From Magnolia sinica (lineage: Eukaryota; Streptophyta; Magnoliopsida; Magnoliales; Magnoliaceae), in NCBI RefSeq assembly GCF_029962835.1, contig NC_080587.1, positions 59,549,528 through 59,613,527 of the forward strand: a stretch of 64,000 bases of DNA. The letters run 5' to 3'. This document shows, one piece after another, positions 1-11,290 of this stretch (position 1 is the first letter of the stretch; every line of letters begins with the position of its first letter). The position numbers and the translations under genes are program-made. The notes beneath the pieces were generated by a model. It ran no database searches and was not told the origin of the DNA. It worked only from the letters and a program-made list of their open reading frames with translations.

Positions 1-1290
1 TCCTAAATTTTCTAGGCACTTTTCGTGTTGGATACAACTCCTCAAGGTCAATAGATGAAGAGTTACGATCAAACTAAAACTTACTAAAAATAATAACAAT
101 GAAAATAAACTGAAATTTCGACCACCGATCTGATGGAATCTCACAAATTCGGCATGGGCAACCCGGCTTAGTAGGTTGGTTAGCTAAAATAGCTTCTTCT
201 ACCCCCCAAATCATATATGGCACGTCAGATAACTTAGTCTAGTTCATGAGATATGCATGTTTCAAGGTTCTCACAATCCGGATAACTTCCGTCTCCGATC
301 GAGTCTTTTCTAGTCCATCTTAGCCATGAAATTGTCCACGACCCACTCTACATCAGAAATGAATAATCCTTCAACCGTATGATGTGAACATTTTCCCTTA
401 ATAAACTGTATTTATTAGTGAGGCTCAAGAAAATATTGATCCAGACCCTTAGATCTTAAAGAGTAATTGGCTAATTATTGAATGCAATCTGTGTTACATT
501 TGCATTTGTGCATGCTTGGTTGACTAACATACTACGAAAGGGTTAAATGATCAAAGGCTTAAATATTCCAACTAAGAGTATTTATCTTTTGGATATTTGA
601 CATGTCAAATCATACGTATGAAAACTTAATTTGGATGGGGCCGGTACAGATTGCCTGTGGTATCCTTTTTATTTTAAGAAGTTTTATTTTTTTTGATAGG
701 CTAAAAAAAGAAAATTTTCTATTATTAGAAAAGAGAAGTCTAAGAATACAAAGAATGAATAAACAAAGTCTTAACACAGCCAATGTTAAAAGAGAAGAAC
801 AAAAGAAAGAAGAAAAATGAAAGACACCCACACTCGAGTAAGGTAAAACACCTGCACCCTATTGATCAGAAGCTAGGTGAGAAATTCACCTTTACATCCA
901 TATTGCCAACTAATGTTACACGTGATCTAAAAATAAGGCCAGCCCAAAACTCAGGTGGGCCTCACGACAGGGAAAAAAAAAAGGTTATAAAAATGCCTAC
1001 AATTGAAACCCTCACGGTCCATCGTGATGTTTACATGCCATCTATATCCTTCACAAGTACATTTCTACTATGATGAATTGAAAACCAAAAAAAAAGAGTA
1101 TTAGACTGACCCGTAACTTATGTGGCACCATGAATGTTTTAATAGTTGTCATCCAATCCTTTTCTTTTAAAGTTAGACAACTCCCTTGAGTTTTCGATCT
1201 GCCTTATTTTTTTTTTAGCTCTGCTTTACAGATGGCAGTAACTTCATAGGACTGTGCAGTTAATTACCTTGCTTCTTTCCAAGTGACTCT
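1..1290. other. unassigned AT-rich sequence
   Basis: No gene, RNA or element could be identified. Short open frames at 602-820 (+), 610-831 (-) and 783-1073 (+) lie over A-rich low-complexity DNA and resemble no protein I know. There are several homopolymer runs, for example poly-A near 970 and 1088 and poly-T near 1208. Confidence 0.5.
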
Positions 1291-1750
1291 GCTCCTGGCA
1301 GGAGCTCTATGGGCCTCACCATGATGCACGGGTTTTATCCCCACCGTCTATCCATTTTTAAAGATCATTTTAAAGTACGACCTAAAAAATGTGGCAATAC
1401 AAGGCTCAGGTAGACCACTAGATGGTGCAGTGATAATGACACTCAACTACGTTAAAACCTCCCTAAGGTCTACTGTGATGTTTATTTGCCATCCAACCGG
1501 TTCATAACGTTACTTAGACTTGGATAAAATTAAAATACAAATATCAGCTTGATCAAGACTTTTGCCCGAAGGGAAAACACAAATATCAGATTGCAAAGCT
1601 TTTGCAGCTCCGAAGAAGTTTTTTAATAATGGTCCATTAGAGCCTTGGATCTGCCTCATTTTTCGGCTCATACATTTGGCAAAATGTATCGACAGCGTGA
1701 ATAAAACCCATAATCGTGGTGGGTCCCGCAGAGCTCCGTCCAGCGGCGCA
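1291..1750. mobile_element. degenerate MITE (GGAGCTCT-type termini)
   Basis: The ends are inverted repeats of each other: GGAGCTCTATGGGCCTCACC at 1301 matches, inverted, the stretch ending at 1737. The interior has the order seen in all local MITEs: a CACCATGATG-type motif, 'cattttaaag', a 'tgatgtttatttgccatccaacc' type segment, 'atcagcttgat', and an inverted closing motif. No clear target duplication was found. It is non-coding; probably Mutator-like by analogy with better-preserved copies in this window. Confidence 0.6.
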
Positions 1751-2425
1751 GGACACAACCTCCGTCCGTTTGGCTTATAAGCCCCCGAAGGACAAAGTCA
1801 TCGCGTGTCCTGTTGCAATTAGTTGGGATGTATGCTGACTCATGACCTCATCCAGATATTAGACCGACGTTATCATCCATAAAATAATAGTATGAATGTT
1901 GGGGAATATTGCACGGTAACATAAATTATGATACAGTTGCGTGTAGGTAATCAGCTCCCTTCTTGAACCGTTTATATGATCGGCACCACCATCCATGGGA
2001 ATATCCCAAGATCCTCCCGATTGAAATATTTCAACACTTCAATCATTCTTATATTCAAAGGAAAAACGTCCAATGCAAATCTCTACTCTAATTTAATAAG
2101 AGCTTTTTTCAATGAGAGCTATTTTAAATAGTCTTTTTTTGTTCTAACTCTTATTTTAAATAAGTTTATTTGGTAAAATCACTTTTAAAAGTATAAAAAG
2201 AAGTCTTCTTTGTTGTTAAACTTTCAAATAAGAATTTTTTAAGAGTAGTTGACATTAGTTTTAAAGATTACAACAATTCTATTATAAGAGCAATTCAAAA
2301 TAATTATTTTAGTGGATTTCATCATTGATATCCCATACCTTAAATGATAAAAGATTGAGTGACTACAATCTTCATATTTAAAGACATTTGGGCATCCATT
2401 GTCATACATTAGATGTGGATCAACC
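1751..2425. other. unassigned sequence
   Basis: No gene is visible. An AT-rich part at about 2080-2330 has decayed poly-A/T runs. It leads into the minisatellite that follows. Confidence 0.5.
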
Positions 2426-3765
2426 GTCATATGGAGCCCACTTTTACTGTGGACCATCCATAGTGTGAGCTAAACTTTCAAAGTGGGTCATCCATCATAC
2501 AAGGCCCATCTTGAATGTGGACCATTCATCATTAGGGGCCTAACTTAATGTACATCATCCATCACATGGGACTCACCATCAATGCTAATTGTCCTTTATG
2601 TGGGCCTACCTTAATATATGTCATCCATCATGAGACCCACTATCAATGCTAATTGTCCTTTATGTGGGCCCCTCAATGTCTACTACCCATCACATATCAA
2701 GTGGAGTCTACATTTGATGTGTCCATAGTGTGGGCTCTACCTTCAAAGTAGATTGTCCATCATGTGGGGCCCACTCTTGATATCCACCATCCATCATGTG
2801 GGGGGCACCTTCTCCATGGATCATCCATAATGTGGCCCACTTTGGATATGGGTCATCCATCACACGAGACTTTGAATGCGGACCGTCCATTAGGTGGGGC
2901 CACTTGATGTGGAAGGTCCATTATGAGGGGCGACACTTTGATGTGGGTCATCCATCATGGAAGCGCACTCTGTCCATTATGTGGGCCCACCTTGATGTGG
3001 ACCATTCATTGTGTGGGGCCCCACCTTCAATAAGGGCTGTTCATCATGTGGGCCCACCTTTGATGTCAACCGACCATAATGTGGTCCCGCTTTCAATGAC
3101 CATTATCCATCATGCAGGTCTCGCCTCTTATGTGGACTGCCTATCAAATGGGACTTGCTTGATGTGTATGTTTTGTCATGCTGGACCACGTTTGATGTGG
3201 TCATCTATCGTGTGGGGCCACCTTTGATGTGAACCGTTCATTACGTGGGCCCACCTTGATGTGGGGCTCCATGTTCAATATGAGTTGTTCATCATGAGGG
3301 GCACACCTTTGATGTCCACCATCCATCATGTGGGTCCCACCTTTGTTGTGGACCATCTATCATGTAGGGCCCAGATGATGTGGATAGTCCATCATGTGGG
3401 ACCCACCTTTGATCTCCACCATCCATCATGTAGGTCCCACCTTTGATGTGGACCGTCCATCATGTGGGGCTCAACCTTCAATATGAGTCATTCATCATGC
3501 TTGCCCACCTTTAATGTCAACCTTCCATCATATGATCCCACATTCAATGTCCACCATCCATCATGTGGGTCCCACCTTTGATGTGGACCATCCATTAGGT
3601 ATTGTGGATCGTCAATCATGTGGAGTCACACTTTGATGCAGGCCACCCATCATGTGAGGCTTGCCTTTGATGTGACCATGCATTATGTGGGCCCACCTTT
3701 GATATGGACCATTTATCACGTGGCGTCCACCTTCAATACCAGCCGTTCATCATGTACTTTTTACA
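2426..3765. repeat. degenerate ~34-bp minisatellite
   Basis: About 1.3 kb of head-to-tail degenerate repeats. The approximate unit reads gatgtggaccatccatcatg followed by tggggcccaccttt, about 34 bp. Copies differ by substitutions and small indels, so the array is old. The open frames at 2796-3227 and 3261-3446 (+) and 2708-2890 (-) are products of the repeat and are not called as genes. The words in the unit (gtgggcccacc, ccatccatcatg) resemble the subterminal words of the local MITEs, so the array may have grown from a MITE end. Confidence 0.75.
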
Positions 3766-3850
3766 AATAAGCCAATAAATTCTTATTTATAGAGATGCCA
3801 AATGCACATCTCTGCTCCACAATCTGTCTGTACTGCTACCAACATTCAAC

Positions 3851-4225
3851 ATGTAAGTGATCGGAGCCGTTGATCAGGCCATGCTTACCCTGACCATTAC
3901 CTTCGTAAGAACTAAGGTTGATCCATTAATTTCATGGGTCAGAAAGTAAAAAGTGGTTAAGGGTGAAAGAATTAATCTGCGGTTCAGATTTACCGTGGAA
4001 CTGTAGCTCACTTGAACAGGTGACCTTGTGATTCTTAAGCGTGGAACCCACACGGTGGCGCCGACCTGACCTGAATCGGTATTCGAAGAATGTTGGAAAC
4101 ATGGCACGCGAGTAGGATTGCTAGTAATGACTGGAATTATACTGCAGATCTCCTTCCAAGCGCGTGAGAAACCCAGCCCGTGGAGGTTAAGCAAACCTAA
4201 CGTATCTTTAAGCATGTGTAACGAT
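3851..4225. repeat. dispersed repeat, uninterrupted copy
   Basis: This segment (from about catgtaagtgatcggagccg to ttaagcatgtgtaacg) matches 6484-7795 along its length, where the second copy is split by two MITEs. It therefore serves as a related empty site for both insertions. The open frame 3874-4215 (-) is not conserved as a frame between the copies and is not called a gene. The class of the repeat is unknown. Confidence 0.7.
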
Positions 4226-6483
4226 GCATGCTTTACAATTTAAGCACAAAAGAACATTCCCATGGGACGCGAATTGCCTGCCACTGGGCGTCGCAGGAAC
4301 AAGACCCTGTGGTCGGAAGCAAGGTGGAGCCCACCGTGATGTTTGTGAGAAATTAGCAAATATTTTTATGAATGCCCATGGTAGGAACATTTTTATGCTC
4401 CACTTTGATATTTATATGTGATGTAGGGATGGATGAGGTCTATCACTGTCTTCCTCAAGGATAATTACTTCAAATCTATGAAGTTTCTCTGAACTTGTTA
4501 CGCACAAATTCTTCGAAATCACGAGAAGAAATAGAAAATAAAAATAAATTCTAAATACATCAAAAATAAATTTATTGATAATTGTCTAATATGTATGGGT
4601 CCCTATTAAACTATTAATAATAAAAAATTAAATCAAAATTCATTATTATCAAAAATAGTAAAATTCTAACTCTAATAAAAATTCTAATTATAATAAAACT
4701 TTTCTAAAGCCTAATTTCTAAAGATAAAAGTTTCCAATGAAAGAGTCCTAGCATATTTACAAGTTATTTCTAAAAAAGAAAAAGAAGAGAAATATAAAAC
4801 TCTAAAAATAAAAAAATATTAAAAAATTTGAAATTACTGAAAATAGTAATTTTTCTTAAAATTTTATTTTTGAGCTGAAAGTGTATGTTTTTTGGCAAAA
4901 CAGACAGATGTGACCCATTATGTGGGTAGGTTTACCTCGGATGGCCTATTGCAGTAAAGATCGCTAAGCTGTGCGCCCTGTAATGATATCCGAATCAAAA
5001 CTCATGGCCAATTTACGATTCACTTACTTTTGGACCAACCATGCTAGGAATGTATTTGTGCCACGTAATACATCAATCGTGCTATGTACTTACATCAACA
5101 TGCCATTCACTATTCCCATTTGGAAGAATTGATAACACACATGATAAATAAATAAACAAAAAATAAAAAATAAACAAAAACAAAAACAAAAAACTAGCCA
5201 CGTAGCTTCACACAAAACATTCTATTCAATGAATGTTTCCAATATAAGGGTTTCATATCCATTGTTTACGCTTGTGTGGCTTACTTAAATTTTAAATCTG
5301 CCTCACTTTTTCTTTTTTATTTTTTAAAGAAAAAGCAGACGAACATGTTTAATTTCTCACAAACATTACCATGAGCTTCACCTAGCTTTCTTGCGGCACC
5401 TTGTTGTAGGCAATCCATGTCCATTCCTATCATATTCACATACAAGACGAGATCCATCATATAAAGCATGTGGATCATTGAAATACGACCCCAAATTGAA
5501 GGCTATAGTAGTGACATATCCTATAGCAACATGTTAGGATGCATTCTACCAAACCACCTGGCCTGAGCAAAAGATCTCCAGACAGTGACCCACCTGCGAA
5601 TGTGTATCACATATTCACACGTATGCATGCATGTAGATGACACAGCTCTGACACGCGTGTGGAAAACCTCCCCCAATGTTTCATAGAATACATGCATGCA
5701 GGCTATAGCAAGGGACTTTTTTAATTAACCAAAGCCGTCTATATGATAGGACTACCGTCTATTTTAATGATCAAAGCTGTTGATATGATGGGCCTGGCCG
5801 TCCATTGAAATATTCAAAACTCATGCTTCATTTCAACATTTTATCATTCAAATGTTGATACGGCAGAATATGTTGAAAGAAAAACAGTAAAATTATTAAA
5901 GGGTTAAAATACTTCAATTCAAAAGAACCAATATTGCTAATTTCACTCACGTGAGGAAGCTCTATACTTTTCACGCAAAACGCATGTGCAAATATAAAAA
6001 TGTATGCATGGGGTATAAGCTTTCGGTCATGCTGGGTGATTACTATTATTATTATTATTATTATTTGGTAAGAAAGAAGGGAAATCTCGCCCAAAAGGGG
6101 GGCAATTTCAACTCATCAGGTGGGCTACATCATAAAAAGTGAATTGGCGTTTTAAAATTTTCTTTTTCTAGACATAAATGCTTTGATACGCTGTGGCCCA
6201 CCTGAGGTGTGAAATGGCCTGATTTTCAGGCAAGAAGATCTAAATAGCATACAGCTCACTTGATGAAAAGCTCAAATCTCACACGTGTCATATTATGAGA
6301 CGCATCCTCACGCACACGTATGAAACTATCTAACCACTAAAAGAGTTTATTTATTTACATCCCCATCCAACGGGCAATCGAATAAACGGTTTAGATCATT
6401 GAATGGTGACCCGAGATCAAAAACCCAAAGTCCCAATTCACGTGGGGATGGATTTTAGCAACTCTCTCCTTCATAAGCTGCAA
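4226..6483. other. unassigned AT-rich sequence with small simple repeats
   Basis: I see no gene. It is strongly A/T-rich at 4500-4870 and holds an (A)n/(aaac)n-like tract at 5145-5192 and an (ATT)n microsatellite at about 6041-6066. Short MITE-like words (gtggcccacctgaggtg near 6193) suggest old transposon debris. No complete element could be bounded. Confidence 0.45.
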
Positions 6484-6625
6484 TGCATGTAAGTGATCGG
6501 AGCCGTTGATCAGGCCTTCCCCACCATGACCGTTACTGTCTCAAAGCTAAGGCCGCTCCATTCATTTTCTGGGTTATAAGGTAGAAAGAAGTTAAGGGTG
6601 AGAGAGTTGATCTGCGGTCCACATC

Positions 6626-7160
6626 GGAAACGGATTGGCTACTCACCCTGCCACCAGCCCCGCGGCTGATGGTCGGTGCTCTGTGGGCCCTATCATGATG
6701 TATGTGTTTCATCCATTCCGTTCATCCATTTTTAAAGATCATTTTAGTGTTTGTTGTAGAAAAATAGTGGTTATAATTCTCAGGTGGTCCACAACATATG
6801 AAAACAATAATGATTGGATATCCACCATTAAAATCCTCCTAAGGCCCACTGTACTGTTTATTTGATATCCAATCTGTTGATTAGGTCATACAGGCCAAGA
6901 CGAAGGTAAAAAAAAAAAATCAGCTTGATGCAAAGCTTTTAGGGCCCACAAAATGTTTTTAATGGTCGACGCTCATTCAACACTCTTTCCTGTTATGTGG
7001 TCCACTTGAGATTGGGATATACCTCTTGTCTCATACTGTAAAATGATCTGTAAAAATATATGGACAGCATGGATGAAACACATACATCATGGTGTGGCCC
7101 ACGGAGCACAGACCATCAGCCATTGGCTGGTGTCAGGGGGAGTATAGTCAATCCGTTTCC
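6626..7160. mobile_element. MITE family A (TIR GGAAACGGATTGGCTACTC)
   Basis: 535 bp beginning GGAAACGGATTGGCTACTC and ending with the inverse AATCCGTTTCC. The flanking 9-mers gtccacatc (6617-6625) and gcccaaatg (7161-7169) agree at 6 of 9 positions, a decayed target duplication. The related empty site lies at about 4000-4010. Subterminal GGGCCC..CATGATGTATGTG is also inverted at the other end, so the whole element could fold. Non-coding; Mutator-like by TSD length. Confidence 0.8.
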
Positions 7161-7309
7161 GCCCAAATGTAGCTCACTTGGAAAGTGGACCCTATGTTTT
7201 TTAAGCGTGGGAACACGCACGCTGGCGCCAGCCTCGCACGGATCTTGCGTATTCGTACCACGTTGGCACACGTGCCAGCGAGTAGGATTGCAAGTGGTGG
7301 CAGCGGTTA

Positions 7310-7726
7310 GACGCGGATTGCGTACTGAGTAACTCTAATTCATTATGTGAAAGCGTAGATTGTAAACTCTGTGGGGCCCGCTGTAATGTATGACTTTTCA
7401 TCCACGCCGTTCATCCGTTTTTCCAGCTCATTTTATGGTATGATACCAAAATCGAAGCACATATATTGTTTAAGTGGACCACACAACAGAAAACAGTGGT
7501 CATTTCACGCCTACCATTAAAATCGTCTAGGGGTGAACCCTAGGAAGTTTTCAACGGGGAACGTCATCATCCCACTTTTTCTTGTGGTGTGGTCCACATG
7601 AGCTTTATATATACTTAAATTTTGGATTCACGCCCTAAGATGAGCTGATAAAATGGATGAACAGCGTGGATAAGACTCATGCATCACCATGGGCCCCACA
7701 TATTTTACTCAGTACGCAATCCGATT
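7310..7726. mobile_element. MITE family B (TIR GCGGATTGCGTACTGAGTAA)
   Basis: 417 bp with termini carrying CGGATTGCGTACTGAGT and its inverse ACTCAGTACGCAATCCG. The flanks cagcggtta (7301-7309) and cagccattg (7727-7735) match at 6 of 9. The same point in the 3851-4225 copy lacks the insertion. The core is the shared MITE core with ATGATGTATG-like words at both ends. Confidence 0.75.
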
Positions 7727-7795
7727 CAGCCATTGGAGATCCGTGTAAGCTAACCCATTGTAGCCTTTAAGCACGTGTGACGTGCCGTACTCACA

Positions 7796-8261
7796 AATAG
7801 TTTAAAAAGGCTAGATTACGTGAAAGTTTACCACTATTTTGAAAATTGTGGGACTCATTCTCCTCGGCTATCGAGACCATCCAAATTGTGTGTACATTAC
7901 GGGTGGAATCTATGTAGAAAGTTATGTTAATCAATCCATCCTAACCATCCAATTGATAATTAGTAAATAGATTTAATTGGTCGAGTGTTTTGGACGACTG
8001 GGACTGTCTGAATTATAATATAACAATTTCATATAAGCAATGAATTTGCTACCATTACTGTTGCAGCGCCAGTCAGATCAACGGCTTGGATCACCAAATG
8101 GCTCCACTTGTAGGAACGTGTAACTCAACAAGACTTTGGATTGAAACCCATCCTATGGATTTAGTAGATCAAAGGAGGATTTGTTTGGGTACTTATGAAT
8201 CCTTGTGGGGTAAGAACAAAAGCCCCGAGTGCTCCCAAAACACTAATTCAGCTAAAAAAGG
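7796..8261. other. unassigned sequence
   Basis: No gene or bounded element is visible. The frame at 8086-8304 (+) runs into a MITE terminus and is not conserved. Confidence 0.5.
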
Positions 8262-8556
8262 TGGCGGATTGCGTACTTTGCAAACTTTGTGGGTCTCACC
8301 GTGATGTATGATTCTCATCCAAGCCGTCCATATGTTTTATCAGCTCATTTTAAGCATGATCCTAAAATTGAAGCATATCCAAAGCTCAAGTAAAACACAC
8401 CAGAGGAATCTGTGGGGATAATGATGTCTACCATTGAAACCATCCCCAGGCCTACAGTGATGTTTATTTGTCATCCAACCTCGGTTGAAGGGAAACAAAA
8501 ATATTACATTGTTACAAAGCTTCTGTGGCCCCAAGAAAGTTTTCAACGGTAAGCAA
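8262..8556. mobile_element. MITE family B, truncated
   Basis: It starts with the family terminus (gcggattgcgtactttgca) and runs through the shared core to ttttcaacggtaagcaatga. It is then replaced by the sequence also found after 9475. The distal half and second terminus are missing here. Confidence 0.65.
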
Positions 8557-9048
8557 TGACAATATTTGCCTTGTAAAAACTTAGGCCCTATTTGTTAAAT
8601 CTGAAGTCTAAAGTTGGAAAACCTGTTTAATATCGGTTTGAAAGAAATGTTGAAGTCTGAAAATTAGGTATTGAATATCTAACTTGTTTGGTAACAAATA
8701 TCTGAATTGCCTCAAATTTGATAATTTGACACATTGGTCCCTGTCCCACTTGAAACAGTGGTGATTGAATCCCTGCCATTAAAAACTTCAAGGATTCCAT
8801 AGCAATGTTTTTTAGTTTTTTTTTCCATCCAACCAGTTCATAAGGATATAAAAACTAGATGATATCATGTTGATCCAAATCTTGTAGCCCACTAGAAATT
8901 TTTAATGGACAATTACCACTGTTTCTATACTATGGTCCATATGACATTTGGATCTATTTCATTTTTTGGATTTTGGCCTAAAATAAGCTTTCAATATGGA
9001 TGGAAAACGTGGAAGTAGTCATATAACTTAACGGTGGGCCCCAAAATT
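8557..9048. repeat. duplicated block, copy 1 (empty site of the 7.1-kb element)
   Basis: Starting at aatatttgccttg, this block is repeated at 9478-9733 and continues at 16847-17118. Here it is uninterrupted. The 9-mer attgaatcc at 8764-8772 is where copy 2 is split by the 7.1-kb Mutator-like element, so this copy shows the pre-insertion site. No coding content. Confidence 0.8.
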
Positions 9049-9474
9049 GATGTTGGGCGACTCAGTTACTTTCATATTGATGTTGCTCACTAAGTGTTTG
9101 ATGAAATTATTCAACGAAGTGTGGCTGGTGGCAAGGAAGGTATGTATATGAAACAAATACCCTCTTTTTTCAAGATTTTTATGTTGCAAAAAAGGTGTTT
9201 GATGAAATACCTATAAAACCATTGCTACTGTTTTGCATACATTGAGATTTTGAAGGTGCAGTCCATGTGTTTGTCAAAATGTTGTATAAGTGAACTCAGC
9301 TCGATCTTGGCTCGAACTCGCCTCAAACTGGCTCGAGCTACTAACCGAACCGAATCGAGTTAGCCAGTTAGGCTCGAGGACCAAGTCGAACCGAGTTCTA
9401 GCTGGGGTCAGCAAGTGGCTGAGTCAAGTCAAGCTGTACTGAGCTTGACTCGGTTCGACTCGTGTACACCTCTA
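9049..9474 (+). mobile_element. hAT-like element with PPR-gene debris, 5'-truncated
   Basis: The right terminus GTGTACACCTCTA is the inverse of TAGAGGTGTACAC, matching the element at 38673-51401. The left terminus is missing. The interior shares with that element a decayed PPR segment and long CTCGA/GACTCG-rich subterminal arms. It lies between the two copies of the duplicated block. Confidence 0.65.
9079..9295 (+). pseudogene. PPR (pentatricopeptide) gene fragment
   Basis: Plus-strand translation gives pieces typical of plant PPR repeats: VFDEI near 9098-9112 after a stop, then KKVFDEIPIK at about 9188 and a DFEGAVHVFVKM-like stretch ending near 9285. Stops and frame changes break it. PPR proteins bind RNA in organelles; this fragment cannot encode one. 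A homologous fragment occurs in the hAT-like element around the Athila insertion (38887-38948 and 51124-51234). Confidence 0.6.
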
Positions 9475-9733
9475 GCAATAACAATATTTGCCTTGTAAAG
9501 ACTTAGGCCCTGTTTGTTAAATCTAAAGTCTAAAGCTTGAATCTAAAATCTAAATCAAAAGTCTAAATCAAGCCAGAAAACCTATTTAATAATGGTCTGA
9601 AAGAAATGTTGAAGTTTGAAAATTAAGTATTGAATGTCTAACAACTTGTTTGTTAACAAACGTCTGAATTGCCTAAATTTGATAATTTGACACATTTTCC
9701 TTTGTCCCACTTGAAACAGTGACGATTGAATTC
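9475..9733. repeat. duplicated block, copy 2, left part
   Basis: Matches 8557-8772 with scattered substitutions and small indels. It ends in attgaattc (9725-9733), the left target duplication of the 7.1-kb element. The block resumes at 16847. Confidence 0.75.
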
Positions 9734-9857
9734 GAAAAATTGACCACCGTAGACTTCACCTTTTATACAACGTCCTTTTTGAACAGTCCCAAACTTACTT
9801 TCCCAGCTTAAACTTCTCACGTATGGACAGACCAATTGAGGACGAAAATACCCCTAC
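9734..9857 (+). repeat. left terminal inverted repeat of the 7.1-kb element
   Basis: 124 bp, matching 16714-16837 in inverse. The best-conserved blocks are the outer AAATTGAC, the CCCAAACTT..ACTTTCCC block in the middle and the inner AAAATACCC block. Identity by eye is about two-thirds to three-quarters, so the insertion is not recent. Confidence 0.8.
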
Positions 9858-10016
9858 TTTTTTTTTACACACGCACACACACCTCACACACTCACGCTGG
9901 TCGAATTTCACCACCTATGGGTACTCAAACCCTTGACAACTCCCAAGAGTCTACCACCCGAGCAAGAGTACGGACCCTAAAAAGAAGGGGTATTTTCTTA
10001 CACCAGTCAAGCAAGT

Positions 10017-10716
10017 GGCTCAATTTTCAGCTTGCCTCGCTCAATTTTCAGTTTCCCTTGCCCAATTTCTAGTTTGTCTCGCTGAATTTCTAGTTTGCCT
10101 CGCTCAATTTTTAGCTTACCTCGCTCAATTTTCAGTTTCCCTTAATATCTAGTTTGCCTCACTGAATTTCTACTTTGCCTTACTCAATTTTCAGCTTGCC
10201 TTGCTGAATTTCTACTTTGCCTTACTCAATTTTCAGCTTGCCTTGCTGAATTTCTAGTTTGCCTTGCTCATTTTCTAGTTTGCGTCGCTAAATTTCTAGT
10301 TTATCTCCATGAATTTCTTGTTTGCCTCGCTCAATTTCTAGCTTGCCTCGCTCAATTCTCAGTTTGCCTCGTTCAATTTCATGTTTCTGTCACTCAATTT
10401 TTCTAGTTTGCCTCGCTCAATTTCTAGGTTACCTTGTTGAATTTTCAGCTTGCATCGCTGAATTTCTAGGTTGCCTTGCTCAATTTCTAAGTTGCCTCAC
10501 TCATTTTGAAGCTTACCTTACTTAATTTCTAACTTGCGTCGCCTAATTTTCAACTTGCCTCGCTCATTTGCTAGTTTGCCTCGCTCAATTTTCTAGGTTA
10601 CCTCACTCAATTTCTAGGTTGCCTCACTCATTTTCTAGCTTGCCTCGCTGAATTTCTAGGTTGCCTCGTTGAACACTAGTTTGCCTCGCTCAATTTCACG
10701 TATCCCTCGCTGATTG
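10017..10716. repeat. 21-bp minisatellite, array 1
   Basis: About 33 head-to-tail copies of a 21-bp unit, consensus tttgcctcgctcaatttcta g. Variants are tcag for ctag, tgaa for tcaa, tgcctt for tgcctc, with occasional 20- or 22-bp copies. Because 21 is a multiple of three, every frame repeats with a seven-residue period; the minus strand reads G-K-L-E-I-E-R. It ends where the unique segment at 10717-10953 begins. Confidence 0.9.
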
Positions 10717-10880
10717 ATGTTTAAGATAAACGCTCCATCCCACATTATCTTCCGCTTAATCTCAAGTGTTCTTTCTATAGATCTCTCAAACTCTATACTC
10801 ACAGCACCAACAAATTCATCGACAGACATCTCCTCCCCAGGTCCATGTAAAATTAAGTTTGTGATGGCGCCATTAGGCAA
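10656..10880 (-). CDS. open minus-strand segment fused to the heptad repeat (unrecognised)
   Basis: A 74-codon frame. The first ~55 residues are non-repetitive (MPNGAITNLILHGPGEEM at the start, then acidic and basic residues ending KRKIMWDGAFILNI). The frame continues directly into the minisatellite, read as RGIREIERGKL, before a stop caused by a shortened repeat copy. I do not recognise the unique part. The in-frame passage from non-repetitive protein-like sequence into the heptad suggests the minus strand of the array may once have been coding. It could also be chance, since the repeat is largely open on this strand. Confidence 0.3.
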   Translation of the reverse strand: MPNGAITNLILHGPGEEMSVDEFVGAVSIEFERSIERTLEIKRKIMWDGAFILNINQRGIREIERGKLVFNEAT

Positions 10881-10963
10881 TAGAATTTAGAACTTGAACA
10901 CTTCCTCCCATGTTCATCCAAGGATTCTACAATAGACATTTAGCGAGGCTTGCTATATGATGT

Positions 10964-11046
10964 TTGCCTCGCCTAATTTCCAGTTTGCCTTAGTTAACTT
11001 CTAGTTTGCATCTATCAATTTCATGCTTACCTCGCTTAATTTCACT
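10964..11046. repeat. 21-bp minisatellite, short array
   Basis: About four copies directly before the ULP1-like gene. The array is preceded by tatatgatgtttgcctc (10954-10970), the same junction found before the array at 15.1 kb. Confidence 0.8.
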
Positions 11047-11290
11047 TGAGATATGAAGCACACTCAAATTCATCGAGTGTTTGATTGTTTTCAACTATGT
11101 CTGATTTTTTGCAGTATGATTCATTAAATATATAATGAACTTTATTTTTATATATTTTGCAATTCATGTTTGCAGGTGACTATTCTTCTGCTCAGTTCCC
11201 AAACCCATCCTCTAAGTGTTTAATGAAATGGTGGTTCAACACGGTGAATGGTGGATTGGAGAAGCATGATAGTCAGCTAAGTCTGTTCAG

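Larger units (their letters stand above)
6484..7795. repeat. dispersed repeat, copy split by two MITEs
   Basis: This is the second copy of the 3851-4225 repeat. Its three parts (6484-6625, 7161-7309, 7727-7795) join to give the same order as the uninterrupted copy. The two interruptions are MITEs at 6626-7160 and 7310-7726. Confidence 0.7.

Noticed and set aside
2796-3446. Two long plus-strand frames (143 and 61 codons)
   Set aside because: They lie entirely in the ~34-bp minisatellite and translate its repeat; no protein resemblance.
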